Shown here piece by piece: positions 37,170 through 48,115 of a DNA stretch of 64,000 bases; position 1 is the first letter of the stretch, and each line of letters opens with the position of its first letter. The notes under the pieces are model-generated. The model searched no databases and was not told the DNA's origin. It saw only the letters and a program-made list of their open reading frames with translations. The stretch lies in NCBI GenBank assembly GCA_014898425.1, contig RCSZ01000008.1, positions 2,243,501 through 2,307,500 of the forward strand. The letters are read 5' to 3'. This DNA comes from Botryotinia globosa (taxonomy: Eukaryota; Ascomycota; Leotiomycetes; Helotiales; Sclerotiniaceae). The position numbers and the translations under genes were made by a program.

Positions 37170-38780
37170 TTACACAATATGGTTCCGCTGCTCTACGACT
37201 TTATCGACCCAAATAACGTCTTCTCCAGTACTTTCTCCGTGTTGAATCTTTGGTACATCACCCATGGCATATGTCTCGATCTCGGCGGAATCAGCAGATT
37301 CTGGCACTAGAGCTTTTCGGGAAGCTGAAGATGGATCTTCGGCTTTGAGTTGGGAGTTGTCATTCCCTTGGCTTATTTTGTAATGTTCAGATGATGAATG
37401 AAGACTAGCAATACTTCGAAGACTGTCAATCATTGAACGAAATGCAGGTAGCCCAGCCAAGGAGTTCAGAGAGGGCAAGCAACATGCCACAAGTGCAAGA
37501 CCTGACTCTAACATGGACCAGAATAGAGAACGCGTTGTCAATACTACATTTACATATACATATCAGTTATCCCGATTTGCGAAAAGAGAGGTAGGTTTCT
37601 TGGGAACCCACAATCATTATCTGCGTTAGGATCTTTGATCTTGCCCGATGCAACTGTGACGCTCTATGTTAGTGTAACTATTTTACAGAAGTTTGCATAA
37701 CCAAGCACTAAAGTCATTGAATCATAGACTCACTGCCAGTGATATTGACGAACAAGGCCAGCCGAACAATGGATGCGACGAGAGCTCTGTTGTGGTCATC
37801 AATCAATCATGCTTTCCTACGAAGAATCGAAGCATGTTTCGAGGAATAGCTCACATAGACCCTAGTCCAAAGACTGCTAAGACTGCGACCTTTCTACCGG
37901 TTGACATTTGCAATCTCAAGACCTAAACCGCCAGCATGTCAATGCATGATCTTCTTAAATTTGCAGGAAAGTTGGAGAGCCATACCATTGGAATAGGAAG
38001 ACCCAGTATCATGACATCCGTCAAAAAATCGGAAATAGCAAGTGCAAGGTCGCTCTGAATGTCACTTTGGCAGTTGTGGTGCAGTTCATTGATTGTGGTC
38101 CATCTAGTAGCAAACTTATTGCCGCAAGATAGAAGGAACCAAAAAAAGAATGCCAAGCACCATAATACAACAGCCACTAGAATACAAGCAGATACTATTG
38201 AGAAATGGGATCGATGTCCAGTTAAAAATATTCTTCTGAAGAAAAATATGAAGCTGAGCTTGGTAAAGCCCATGGACAGAATTTGCATGAGGAAGAAAGC
38301 CCATTCTAGCTTGCTCACCATTAGCATTTTTTATATATATATAAAAGCCAGGACATCGATCTCAAACCTTTTCCACAGTTGTGAAACTAAAGCTTTTTTC
38401 ATCATTGGGGTGTTCAAGATCTGTGGGTGGCGGAGTAGGGTATGCGAGAACTTTCTTTTCAACACCTGAATCTTGGTTAGCACCGACCATGAGATACTTG
38501 ACGTTAAAACATACCAATGATCAAGACTAATGAACAACCAATCACCATTAACTAAAGTTTTGCATTGATAAGTACCAATTTTGGGGACTGCAAACAGTAG
38601 TGAGAGGAGTTGAATGAGGGGTGAACTAACAAGAGCCGGAATAGTCAACCAGTCATCTAAGCCCAACCTAGTCTTTTGCAGATATCGCGTCAAGATTCGC
38701 AAAAACACGAATACAATACACAAGACCAAAAATGTAGCACCCGCTGCAAGTACATAGCCCGGATCTTGGTCATGAGCCAT
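37170..38780 (-). CDS. Pth11-like seven-helix membrane protein (fungal rhodopsin-fold domain)
   Basis: Belongs to the large Pezizomycotina family of Pth11-related receptor-like proteins, some of which sense surfaces or hosts; the ligand is unknown. Eight exons were read: 38780-38631, 38551-38515, 38465-38368, 38309-37986, 37922-37855, 37786-37734, 37653-37612 and 37543-37170, giving 381 residues. Family marks include RLGLDDWLTIPALLMV, VLAYPTPPPTDLE, KLEWAFFLMQILSMG, KLSFIFFFRRIF, QMSTGRKVAVLAVFGLGS and SLFWSMLESGLALVACCLP. The tail is Ser-rich and cytosolic. No CFEM domain precedes the helices. Exon 2 is only 37 nt. Donors GTTAGT, GTTTGA and GTGGGT are weak but restore the family frame each time. 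The exon 6/7 junction is the least certain. Confidence 0.82.
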
Positions 38781-39610
38781 AGCCAACTGAATGCACAAGT
38801 TTCGGTGTGATAGAAATTGTGGAAGAAGTTGGAAAGTATTTTGTTAGTACAAAATTGCGCGGATATAGCGTACAAGATATCCATCTGAACCCCTAATGAA
38901 GGCATAATAAGCTTACGCCACAGCCCTGGAATACTCGACTGTTTTTGGAACGATCATTAGATAGTTTTCTACAGGACCTTCGATACACATTTTGCTGACC
39001 ACCCTGCAAAATAGTATGGTAGTAATATCGATAAAGTTGAATATGAATTTGAGTTGTGATGCAAATACATACCAGGTCTGAAGATATCATTCCATACGGG
39101 CATTGGCCAGCCCGTTCAATCCCACAGGGGTCAGTTGCGGCGTAGATTGTCGCCCCATTTGAACGAATCAACACAGTTCAATGCTATCTATGACTTTGAT
39201 AAGTATCTCGCAACTAAAGATGGAAGGTAGCAATTCCTTTGCCTCGGATGGAAAGTTATATGAGAGCATGTGCAAGAAGTTGACAGTGTGTTCGATGAAG
39301 ATGATTGTCGTACGATTTCTCTACATTGTGCCACAATGATATCTCCAGTATTGCAAATGGATTGGCCAGCTGTGTGTGCTTTCGCTTGATAGCTAAGACA
39401 GATACCTGAAACCATTTAATTGCGGGGGCGGCACGGGCCAAAAAGTACATGACCTAGGGCTGACCGGAAGCAAAGCCTGTGAGCCTGTTACACTAATAGA
39501 TACGAATAGATGCACCTTTCTTAAGAACATTTTTCTCTTAGCTCTGAGTTCACCTCTTACTTTCGGTTGCCCTTTGGTTCTCTCTTTTAATTGAATCTTT
39601 ACAATAGATC
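38781..39610. other. Divergent intergenic region
   Basis: This lies between the Pth11-like gene (minus) and the acetyltransferase gene (plus) and must contain both promoters. Small minus-strand frames at 38893-39174 and 39188-39450 have no similarity. A pyrimidine-rich run (39515-39600) directly precedes the acetyltransferase start. Confidence 0.5.
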
Positions 39611-40511
39611 ATGTCCGATTACACAGTGAGGAGACTCCAAACGAGGGAGCAGCTCGACGCGGTAGTTGAAGTTATCTTCAAAGCTCAATATTCTCCATAC
39701 ATGCCATCAAGCTCTATCTTTTTCCCCGTAGCCGGCTACTCGCTAGAAGAACGATCTGCAGGGGTTGCTGCATCCAAAGAACGACTGTGGAAAGAGCATC
39801 TGGCCGCGAATTCCGCGACTAATCATTGGATAATTGTTGAAGAAAAAGAAAGCTTGAAAATCGTCGGCGGCTGCTTATGGAAATGGCATGATGGAAATCC
39901 ATTTCCAGATGGTATTCCGATGCCTAGTGTATACTGGTGGCCAGAGGGAGAGGCGAGGGAGTTTTGCGAAGAGATGATAAGGCAGTCCATGACGCCAAGG
40001 AGCTTATGGATGCATGATAAGAATGCTGGTTAGTTGTCATACTACCTCATAATCTTGAGTTTCAATCTTAACAGCCTGTTATCTAGGACTATACATGATG
40101 GTCGTGCACCCAGATCACAGGTCCCGTGGTGTTGGTGGACTGATGATGGAATGGGCCAATACCAAAATCGACGAAATGGGGATAGAAGGTTTTATTGAAG
40201 CTAATGAGCTCGGTAGGCATTTATACGAGAAGTGGGGATATCGAGTTGTGATGAAGCTCGATTTGTTCGTTCCTTCCAACAAGTCAGATTTGTGGAACAA
40301 GCTTGCTCATGACCTCAAAATGCCTCCATGGTATGCAAGTAAGTTTGAATAATCTGCTTATCGATCTAACCACCGAGCCCCCCACCCCCGCTTCGTCAAG
40401 GGAGATCTATTTGAAATGTCAAACTTCTAACAACCCTACCTCTTAGTGTGGAGACCGCTTAATGGCATCGTGAAGGAAGGTGAACGGACTCGCCCATGGC
40501 AGCCCTTGTGA
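39611..40511 (+). CDS. GNAT-family N-acetyltransferase
   Basis: Transfers an acetyl group from acetyl-CoA to an amine; the acceptor is unknown. Exons 39611-40028, 40087-40338 and 40447-40511 give 244 residues. The first splice joins KNAG to LYMMVVHPDHRSRGVGG, which contains the GNAT motif A pyrophosphate loop (R-x-R-G-V-G). It is followed by the usual EANELGRHLYEKWGYRVV strand-helix. Without the second intron the frame would stop shortly after PPWYA; GTAAGT at 40339 and CTTAG at 40446 extend it into MWRPLNGIVKEGERTRP. The N-terminal half (YSPYMPSSSIFFPVAGY) is typical of fungal GNAT proteins of about 230-250 residues. The gene appears intact, and the organisation gives no hint of a partner enzyme. 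Confidence 0.88.
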
Positions 40512-40621
40512 GATGTTCGCAGAAGTTTTCATGTTCGATGCTTGGGAGAAACGATCAGCCCTGCGGCTGTAGAGCCAATCGATCATGTAAATCGACTTTA
40601 GTATATATCAATCAATGCTGA

Positions 40622-41201
40622 ATGTGGCTGAACAGACTTTCTGTCTTCACCTGGGCACTGCTCTTCACAGCTTGTCTTACGACATGTCCCTTGAATACAC
40701 TACAGGTAATTTCCTGCCCCGTCTGGATTATGGAAAACGCATATAGAATAATGATTTTTTAGGAAATCAACCCCATAATTCTAGAGTCTCACGATATCAA
40801 ACGATACAGCATATTATTGCTAAGGTTCTTGACATTGGCGATACTGTTGACTTGGCATAGACTATGTGAATCTCAAAAGGTAAACTCAAAACAAATCTTG
40901 AACAACCAGATACCCGACCCCTCAGCAGCGAAATCCCAAATTCCACTGTCAGCATCTCCATATTTCTACTCGAGAAAACACTTCGGATGCATTAGCTGTG
41001 GAAACAAATTTGACGCCTCATGGAACTCTTACCCTCCTCGTGAAGAACTATCAAGGGTGTTCCTCATTCAATATCCCCAAGTACTTCATCCGTGATGATG
41101 CCAAGGTCCAATGTGTTTTCTCGTATCATATCTTTAGTTTTGATCGCCAAACAGGAGGTCCCAATGGCAAATATAACAGCAACGAACTGAAGAGTTTGTG
41201 A
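40622..41201 (+). CDS. Weak candidate: small secreted protein
   Basis: A putative first exon (40622-40705) encodes a good signal-peptide-like start, MWLNRLSVFTWALLFTAC, followed by a GTAATT donor and an acceptor ending at 40762. Further downstream the frame ending with TGA at 41199-41201 reads ETNLTPHGTLTLLVKNYQGC and IRDDAKVQCVFSYHIF, which looks like a folded cysteine-containing domain. The two parts are in different frames and need one more intron between about 40880 and 40950, which I could not fix. I do not recognise the domain. It may also be a relict gene. Confidence 0.25.
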
Positions 41202-42111
41202 AAGGCGCATGGTGTAGTGTTGGGATTGCTAGATCTGTGTGGTTGTCAGGAATGTAAGATTTTTCAGCTACGAGGTATCATACATAAAAAATTAAAATAT
41301 ATCTTAATTTGATGGATGATATATTTAAAGAATGCCCGTTCGTTGATACAAACGGCTCAAGAATTTATTTCGAAAAGATCTGACCTGGAGTTTGTTATAG
41401 GATATCTCGATTGATCTTATTGCGACGAAAATACTCATTCGAGGCATATAGCCTCGGCACCACCTCTGTGCAGAGATAAGCTTTGTTTTGGTATTTCATG
41501 CATGCCTTGTCCGAGAAGGAAGGTTGCATGAACTGCAAAGGCTGTGTATCAATGTAGCATTGCCCACGTACATGCTCATGTTTAGTTGGCCAAATATTGA
41601 ACAGCCAACTCTAGCTTTTCACCACACCTTTGAGAGATGCAGCGGAATCACTTCAATATATTGGCTCCGTTCTTATCTTTCTCCACTGCTAGTAATATAT
41701 CTTGCTTGAAGAGTGTCAACGCCATAGGAACTAACCAGTCAGGGGTTTTGATAGACGAATTGCTGTCCGAAAAATGAGAGACGTTGAAGCGCCGGATGCG
41801 ATCAACCCATCCAGGAGCTCTAATCTTGATATAACCTAGAATTTTGAAATGATTTCGTAATTGAGAAGTTCCAATTTCCGAGTCCGGAGACTTGAACAGC
41901 CGGTAACTAGACTTGGAATCACTGGTTGCAACCAACATCATTACCTAGGAAACTGCTGCAGGTTTTCGAATCCCTACTTCCCGAGATTCCAGAGAAGTGT
42001 GTTCACACCGTCGGATTGAGGGTATTTGATTCTCCTGAAGTTGAACTATCAAGTCAAAAATTCTGGACATCTTTTCACTGGGCAGTAGATCCTGCTATCA
42101 TTATATCAATT

Positions 42112-43279
42112 ATGGAAGATATGGAGTCGAAAATTCATCTACTGCAAGCCAATCAGAATATAGAAGAAGAATACACTACATCTAGTTTTCTTACGGGAAA
42201 GCAAGTAGTCAGTACGATTACACCACAAGTTGGTTCCATGACGAAGTTTCTAGTGTTCATTATCTTGTGTCTACTATCAAGTAATACGTTCCTTCTACTT
42301 TATTATACAGAGCTCGAGGACACAAAATCTTCAGAAAATGGTTTAGCTTTCTCTAGATACGGTATGTTCTTAATTCATAATGCAACTAGCTGATACTATC
42401 ACGCGAAAAGCATCCATTACAAAATTTATTATTGTGTTCATACTGATCAAATGAAAGCACGTCTTAAATACGACACCCCTCTCATATACTACAATCACAC
42501 AGATTATATGAGCAACAATGACACGCTCCAAGATGAGATGTGGGACAGTATTGATACAAGCCCACTGGTCGTGGCACTTGACGATGAATGGGCAACTGAG
42601 CACCAACTGCCGCTTTCAGTATTTCGGTTTCCATGGGATCCTGAAGCAAAAGGGATCTACTTTTTGAAAGCTTTCCATGGGTTACATTGCCTGGTAAGAA
42701 ACTTTTGATGCAGTCCAGAGGATTGGAAAAACTACTCGTCATATCGCTGTGCTTATCAAAAATTCTTTCAGAAAGTACTGCGCAGAGCTTTCATCGATTA
42801 TGAGCGAGGTGGTGATATTGGAAGTTCTGCCGGTCATGTCCACCACTGTTTGGATGCACTCCGTCAAGATATGATGTGCAATGCCGACGACACCCCAATG
42901 CCTAGTGAGTGATGTGAAATTTCTATTTACCAGCTTTAGATGTTATCGTAAGGGGTCATTCTACAAGTGCTGTTGGAAAATCTCGACTAATAAATCATCT
43001 TCAGTGAACGATTTCCCGAACAAAATTGGGCACGAACAAGTTCGCATGTGTAGAAACTTTGATCAACTAATACAATGGACAAAAGAACCAGAGAGACACG
43101 CCTGTTACCACCGATGGAGTGACTATAAAGGGAGAGTGAAAAATAGAATGGAGATGTTTGCTTTTTGTGAAGAAGAATCGCAGTACTACGGAAAGATGCA
43201 AGAATACTTTGAAAAGTTTGGCCATAAACCCCCCTTTGGGGATGACGACAAGGAATTTCCTAATTGGGACTCGCGTTAA
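42112..43279 (+). CDS. UstYa-like protein (DUF3328), probable metabolite oxidase
   Basis: UstYa-family proteins oxidise or cyclise peptides and related metabolites in fungal RiPP and non-ribosomal pathways such as ustiloxin and cyclochlorotine. Exons 42112-42361, 42458-42693, 42772-42904 and 43005-43279 give 297 residues. One transmembrane helix lies at about 45-66 (FLVFIILCLLSSNTFLLLYY). Next come VALDDEWATEHQLPLS and FPWDPEAKGIYFLKAFHGLHCL with the first HxxHC. The second HxxHC is in GHVHHCLDALRQDMMC after an intron. Both histidine-cysteine motifs thought to form the active centre are intact. No precursor-peptide gene with repeated Kex2 sites is visible within 10 kb on either side, so its substrate is unknown. 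The start at 42112 is the only ATG near the helix. Confidence 0.88.
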
Positions 43280-43871
43280 TTCAACACTGTATTGAACCAC
43301 TTGGGCGAGAAATATCGCTATCAAGTCTATTAGAAAGCTTCAGATCCAGGATATGTTCTGTGAATTACAATCCAAAATTACCTTGCACAATCTAAAGCGT
43401 ATCTCAGCCCCTAAGTCACAATTGCGAAAATTAGGTATGCATACATGCACCTTTGATGTTAGGATAAACCACTCAACATGCTCGTGTATATCACTTGATT
43501 AAACTCACGTAACGGACCTTTCGCAATCATTTCTTTATCATGCCACTGACGCAATCAGAAGAGGTGCTGTAGTTTGACCAAGATTGCACCAAGCTCATAT
43601 TCAGATGCGTATGCTGCAATCTGTCGAGGTCACTTTCTCTCAATGAATGGATATCTTGGGCGCAACGAATGGGGAAGTCAAATACTAAATCACCTCATCT
43701 TCTATCATATAGCACAAGTGGGTACTCGCAGCGTCTCTTCAAATATATCGTACATTTAAAACCATAGGCAGAAATCCATGTACTCCGTTCAACGCTCATT
43801 AAACTCCACCCCTGAACCCACTTAAACCATGCGCCATCCTTGAAAACCACTAAATACCATAAGAACTCCCA
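43280..43871. other. Convergent intergenic region
   Basis: These 590 bases separate the UstYa-like gene (plus) from member B (minus), so both 3' ends and terminators lie here. The frame at 43574-43759 has no support. Confidence 0.5.
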
Positions 43872-45038
43872 TCAAATATTAACAGGGAAAACCTTCGCTG
43901 ACCACAACATCTTGAAAGCTCCAAATACTGTCCCAAGACCTAAGCACCCTAAGCAGAATCTCAAAGCAACATCCTTCCATCCATGATCAACAAATGGTCT
44001 GAAAGAATGATATCGAGCCGTCAATGGAGTAGGCGGCTGAATCGGATATGGAGTAAGCATTTGCTGACTATTGACCGTCCCATAACCAGCCGCTCGTGGA
44101 ACATTGAGGAGACTCTTTGATTTAGGTATTTCATTCAAGGTAAATCTGACATTTCTTCGCTGTCCTAAGGGGAGAAGAGGAGATGTTGGAGCAGTTTTAG
44201 CATGAGGGCAATTGAGTGCGGCAACTGGGAAGGGAGTAGTGGGGTATTTCTTCTTCTCCATATCCATTTCATTTTGAAGGGTAAATGATACTTGTGCTGT
44301 CTTTGATATTAGAGTTGGAATTTGCCTATTTTGGGAAGCAAGTGCTTCGAGTCGTGCTCGTGCAGTCTTGTAAAGCGAAGCAGTTTCTTCGTAGGGCTCG
44401 TTTCGAAGACCCATTTCCGCCATTAGGCTGTTGTAGCTTGTTGCTGATAGTCGAAGTTTATAAGCTCGATGATTTCGGAAGCCAAATGTGGAGAGGCTGC
44501 TGGAAGGCACCTTGAAGATGTGAGCAAGATTAATGTAGGATTGTTTTTTGAGCGCTCCCTTTTGCAGTCGAAGAAGCCATGAGGGTGTGCTTTCGACGCA
44601 ACTATCCTGATCTATCGGACTAATAGGTAATGATTGCTGAAATTCAGAGTTGTGTGGACATTTTGACAGATAGTTTTCCAAATTCATATCACTGAAAGTG
44701 GTAATCTGCGGCTGGTCAATACATATTTTATAGGGAGATTGAACGTAACGTACGGTAGCAACGTAGCAAATTATATCGCCGCGTATGCTCGAGCCTTTTC
44801 TCTGTCTAATTTTGAGAACGGCAACAGGATTATTGTATCCATCTTCTCCAAGTCCCTTTCCACAGCAATCTCTTTTGCAGCATTTAATGCTCTTATCGAA
44901 ACCCTCTGAAGGTAACCAGACAATGCACCCAACACATAGATCACCCGATCGCACTTTTGGTCGGGGAAAATTCTCGTCACTTGGTGGAGGAGTAAGGGAT
45001 TTTGTAGACTTCAAATCGCGCGGATTCGCGATGGCCAT
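43872..45038 (-). CDS. Uncharacterised fungal family, member B, with C-terminal membrane anchor
   Basis: Exons 45038-44754 and 44705-43872 give 372 residues. The 48-bp intron (GTACGT...CCGCAG) has no stop and is a multiple of three, so it could be mistaken for coding sequence. Removing it restores the family pattern YVAT|ITTFSDMNLENYL. Conserved blocks are VGCIVWLPSEGF, NNPVAVLKIRQR, KKQSYINLAHIFKVPSSSL and LRLSATSYNSLMAEMGL. Cys-rich CCKRDCCGKG lies between the first two blocks. Unlike the other three members, it ends in a hydrophobic helix (ALRFCLGCLGLGTVFGAF, about residues 345-362) and a very short tail, like a tail-anchored membrane protein. The function is unknown. Confidence 0.75.
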   Translation of the reverse strand: MAIANPRDLKSTKSLTPPPSDENFPRPKVRSGDLCVGCIVWLPSEGFDKSIKCCKRDCCGKGLGEDGYNNPVAVLKIRQRKGSSIRGDIICYVATVRYVQSPYKICIDQPQITTFSDMNLENYLSKCPHNSEFQQSLPISPIDQDSCVESTPSWLLRLQKGALKKQSYINLAHIFKVPSSSLSTFGFRNHRAYKLRLSATSYNSLMAEMGLRNEPYEETASLYKTARARLEALASQNRQIPTLISKTAQVSFTLQNEMDMEKKKYPTTPFPVAALNCPHAKTAPTSPLLPLGQRRNVRFTLNEIPKSKSLLNVPRAAGYGTVNSQQMLTPYPIQPPTPLTARYHSFRPFVDHGWKDVALRFCLGCLGLGTVFGAFKMLWSAKVFPVNI

Positions 45039-46504
45039 TTCAGGTGATAAGGAAAAAATGACGACGAAGAAATATTGCGACTCACTGGTGTCCAGTTACC
45101 TTTTGGAATGTGGGCGGGATTGGAAAGAATGATATAGTTCGATAATTAAATGACAACCTGTTATTAGTAGGTGCACATTGAATCAAACAGTTTGTAAGAA
45201 TATAAGCACTTTTTATTTCTTCAATGCCTATTAATCGTTGGCAAACCCAACCAAGACAGAACGAATCCTTCCCCTCAGCCCCGTGTTTGCAGGAGCGATG
45301 AAATGTTTTACCCCGATATCTCATGGACAGACCGAACCAACACAACGCCTTTTTGATCACGCATACAAAATAATTTCGCGGAAGTAGATTGATTGGTTGG
45401 ATGCCGCTTACTAGGTTGGAGGGAGTTGGCGCTTAAGGTCATATCAGGTCATCGCAACGGCGAGGCTGAAATATGGTCATAAATCTCTGGCTATAGAAAT
45501 AAGGCTGTGCGCAAGGCCAGTAGACCTGGATGTCCAAGAAAGGACGAGAGGCAAAACATTTTGATCAATGACGAGATGTTATTTTCAACCCAGAATGACT
45601 TCGGAAGACACTTTCTAGCTTTCTCAAATGGTGCCTGTCAATTTCGCTATTTTAGACGGCCATTTTTCTCCATAGGCCGGCCTTGAGGTTATCAAAAAAG
45701 ACAGGAAACATCAGTAATGCGGACGAAATAAAGATTTTGATAGTACGTTTGGTCAGCACTATCAACAGCCAAGTAAGCTCGATTTCTAATTTCAAAGTTA
45801 AAAGTAACAGAGTTCCCATTGCCGATCAGAAACATCAAATCAATGATTTTATTCGGTTCTTGTTGTACAATTTTGAAACGTTCGAGCAGCTCTTCACTAA
45901 AACTTTCCAACCATGTATTAACAACTTGTTTGAATGATATTCCAGTCAAGTTCAAAAAAAGTGGAGCCAGCGGCAATTGAATCGAAGTTTCAAGCCAGTA
46001 TCTGTTTTAAATAAACCTACTCCAACTCCTTCGATGATGGAGCTAACTCACTGACAGCTTTCAGTATTGATCAAAATCATAATTCCGGTAAGGAATTTGA
46101 CCGTGAGATTCTTCACCCACGATTTCTCTAATACGATTACCACCTAGACTGTCAAAATTTTGACTTTTGAATTTTGTTTTCCAAAGGAAGAGACGGTAGA
46201 GTGAAACCATTTAGATATTGTGATTGGACTAATATAAGCATATGTAGTAAACTTTTTCGGACTGACGACCTTTCACAAAGAGAAACTGGGTATTGGCACG
46301 GTGATATGACCAACTTTTAGGCTCAAATATCCGATCGCTTGATGGACGCTATTAGAGCTCAATATGGCTCTTGTATCTCAAGTGAGATCAAATGCATCGG
46401 AACAAGTGCTGTTGTCCGGCCGGGAGTGGATGCTGATGAGGTATAAAAGCTAGAACTATTCTCTGGAAGACTGGCGTCTTTGAGCTGGTGCGGAATATGA
46501 TTCT
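45039..46504. other. Intergenic region, no gene seen
   Basis: The plus-strand frame at 45683-45937 and its minus-strand shadow show no similarity and start from a non-ATG codon. The region probably holds the promoter of member B and the 3' end of member C. Confidence 0.5.
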
Positions 46505-47267
46505 TCAAGTGCCATAGGGACGCTTGTCAATATCGACAAAAGGCAATGACCCTGTATCAAGAGTGTTTGTAGTTCCTGTAGCACCTCCTCTTCCTCTTTT
46601 TAGATCGTCAGTCGGAACAAACCTTTCTTTCTCCAGTCCAATTCTCTTCATGATCTTGCTGTAAGAATCTTCGGTAAATCTCAAACCATAAGCATGCTTA
46701 GTGCCGGGATGATTCTTAGGCCTGAATGTTACGAAAGAGTCAATTTTGAGAGTGTATCTGTGCTGAAGCTGGAGGTAACAACGCTTGGTAAAATTTATCC
46801 CACTGGGCTCAACGTCATATTTTAATCCATAACTATTTTCTTCGGGTCGCCAGCGACATTTCGGGCCAAAGGCGCAAGGGGTGAGTGCTCCAGGATCTCC
46901 GCGTTTGTTCAAGAATTCCTGAAAGGTACTGAAGTCGCTTCCAAGCGCTGAAATCTTTGATCCAAGTTAGTCTACAGAAGTTCGATGAGATTTGAGGAAG
47001 CCTTGATCTCACAATTACAAAGGTAACATGAGTTATGTTATACCTCTCTCTTACACCCAAAACCAGAGCAGGGTGCCCATAGGACCCCTTCTCCAACTTG
47101 CAATGTTTTGCGGTCTCATCACATCCATTTAGACACTGCGTGCAAAAATTGGGGCAACGATTCTCCGAACAAATTCCCTCACAAGTGTTTTCAGCTTTCC
47201 TTCTGCGTAATTTTACAGTACAGCCTGCACCAAGCTCATTCTTCTTTAGTGTAATCTCTGGCACCAT
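46505..47267 (-). CDS. Uncharacterised fungal family, member C
   Basis: Exons 47267-47013 and 46954-46505 (58-bp intron, GTGAGA...ATCAAAG) give 234 residues. The family blocks are present but diverged: GAGCTVKLRRRKAE in place of GCIVWLP, GHPALVLGVRERYN, and FVI|ISALGSDFSTFQEF across the intron. The late block is HAYGLRFTEDSYSKIMKRIGL. A cluster of nine cysteines (C..ICSENRCPNFCTQCLNGC...KHC) between the first two blocks suggests metal binding, an addition not as strong in the other members. The protein is short and ends soon after the last block. ATG 47267 is preferred because the frame upstream has no other ATG. The function is unknown. Confidence 0.68.
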
Positions 47268-48115
47268 GGCAAAGTAAGATTTGGCATGCAAAAGTTGGAG
47301 AAGTAAGTTTTCGGTAGAGACAAGCGGGTGTGTGCCGGAAACTGGAAAGGGAAATGAAATGAATGATAGGTGATCGAGGCAGTCGAAGTTTCAGTCCGGT
47401 GGAGATGTTCGAATTATTTACTATTATTTAAACGCGGGGCCTTGAAGTAGTTACAACCTACTTAACATGGCTGTATTCTCCTTTACCGAGTACTTGAAAC
47501 ACGGAACAACCACAGGGGAGCTTCGAGATACCTGATCGCAAAAATCCACAACTAAATGGAACAGACAGTTCTGGTTGTTTCTTATGGGTCGACCCCATAT
47601 CCAGTAGCTATAATCTTCATGAAAAGAGATATCACTATCACAACAATTAGTTGAGCACTTTGCAATAAAGCTACCGGAACAATCCATTGTATTGAATGTG
47701 TCGACTGATGTGCTCATCGTGAACCGATATATGAATCTTCTCGAAGGCTAAGAAGATTTGCGAAACACCTCTCATGAATAATGGTTTCAAATTTTGGCAA
47801 GATAATACAAGCTGTTTATAGTTGGGCCTGGTAGATAACTGCAGTAGCAGTCCCACAAAAACACAACCCTCGTTTTGAACCTCACGTTGAACCTTGGCGT
47901 TTTCCAGGGATTCAAGATACCCCAGGATCACGCCGAAGATGTGGAATTTCACATAAGTATTATCACTAGGAGGATTTGATTGGAATTTGAAGATAATGAT
48001 GATCATTTTTTGGTTTAAAAGACTTTACTGCCTGCAGCAAAGATCTAAAATGACACCTGAGCTATGTATGCAATATTCCATAGAGCTGCTTCCAAACAGT
48101 CAACCACAGACCTAC
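47268..48115. other. Intergenic region between members C and D
   Basis: Two overlapping minus-strand frames (47671-48006 beginning with a true ATG, and 47451-47717) could be relics of a small gene, but they are in different frames, have no similarity to the A-D family and no clear splice sites. Otherwise nothing is seen. Confidence 0.4.

Noticed and set aside
45683..45976. Frames on both strands between members B and C
   Set aside because: Mutual shadows with no similarity; the plus frame starts at a non-ATG codon.
47451..48006. Two overlapping minus-strand frames between members C and D as a possible fifth paralogue
   Set aside because: None of the family blocks is present and the frames cannot be joined by good splice sites.
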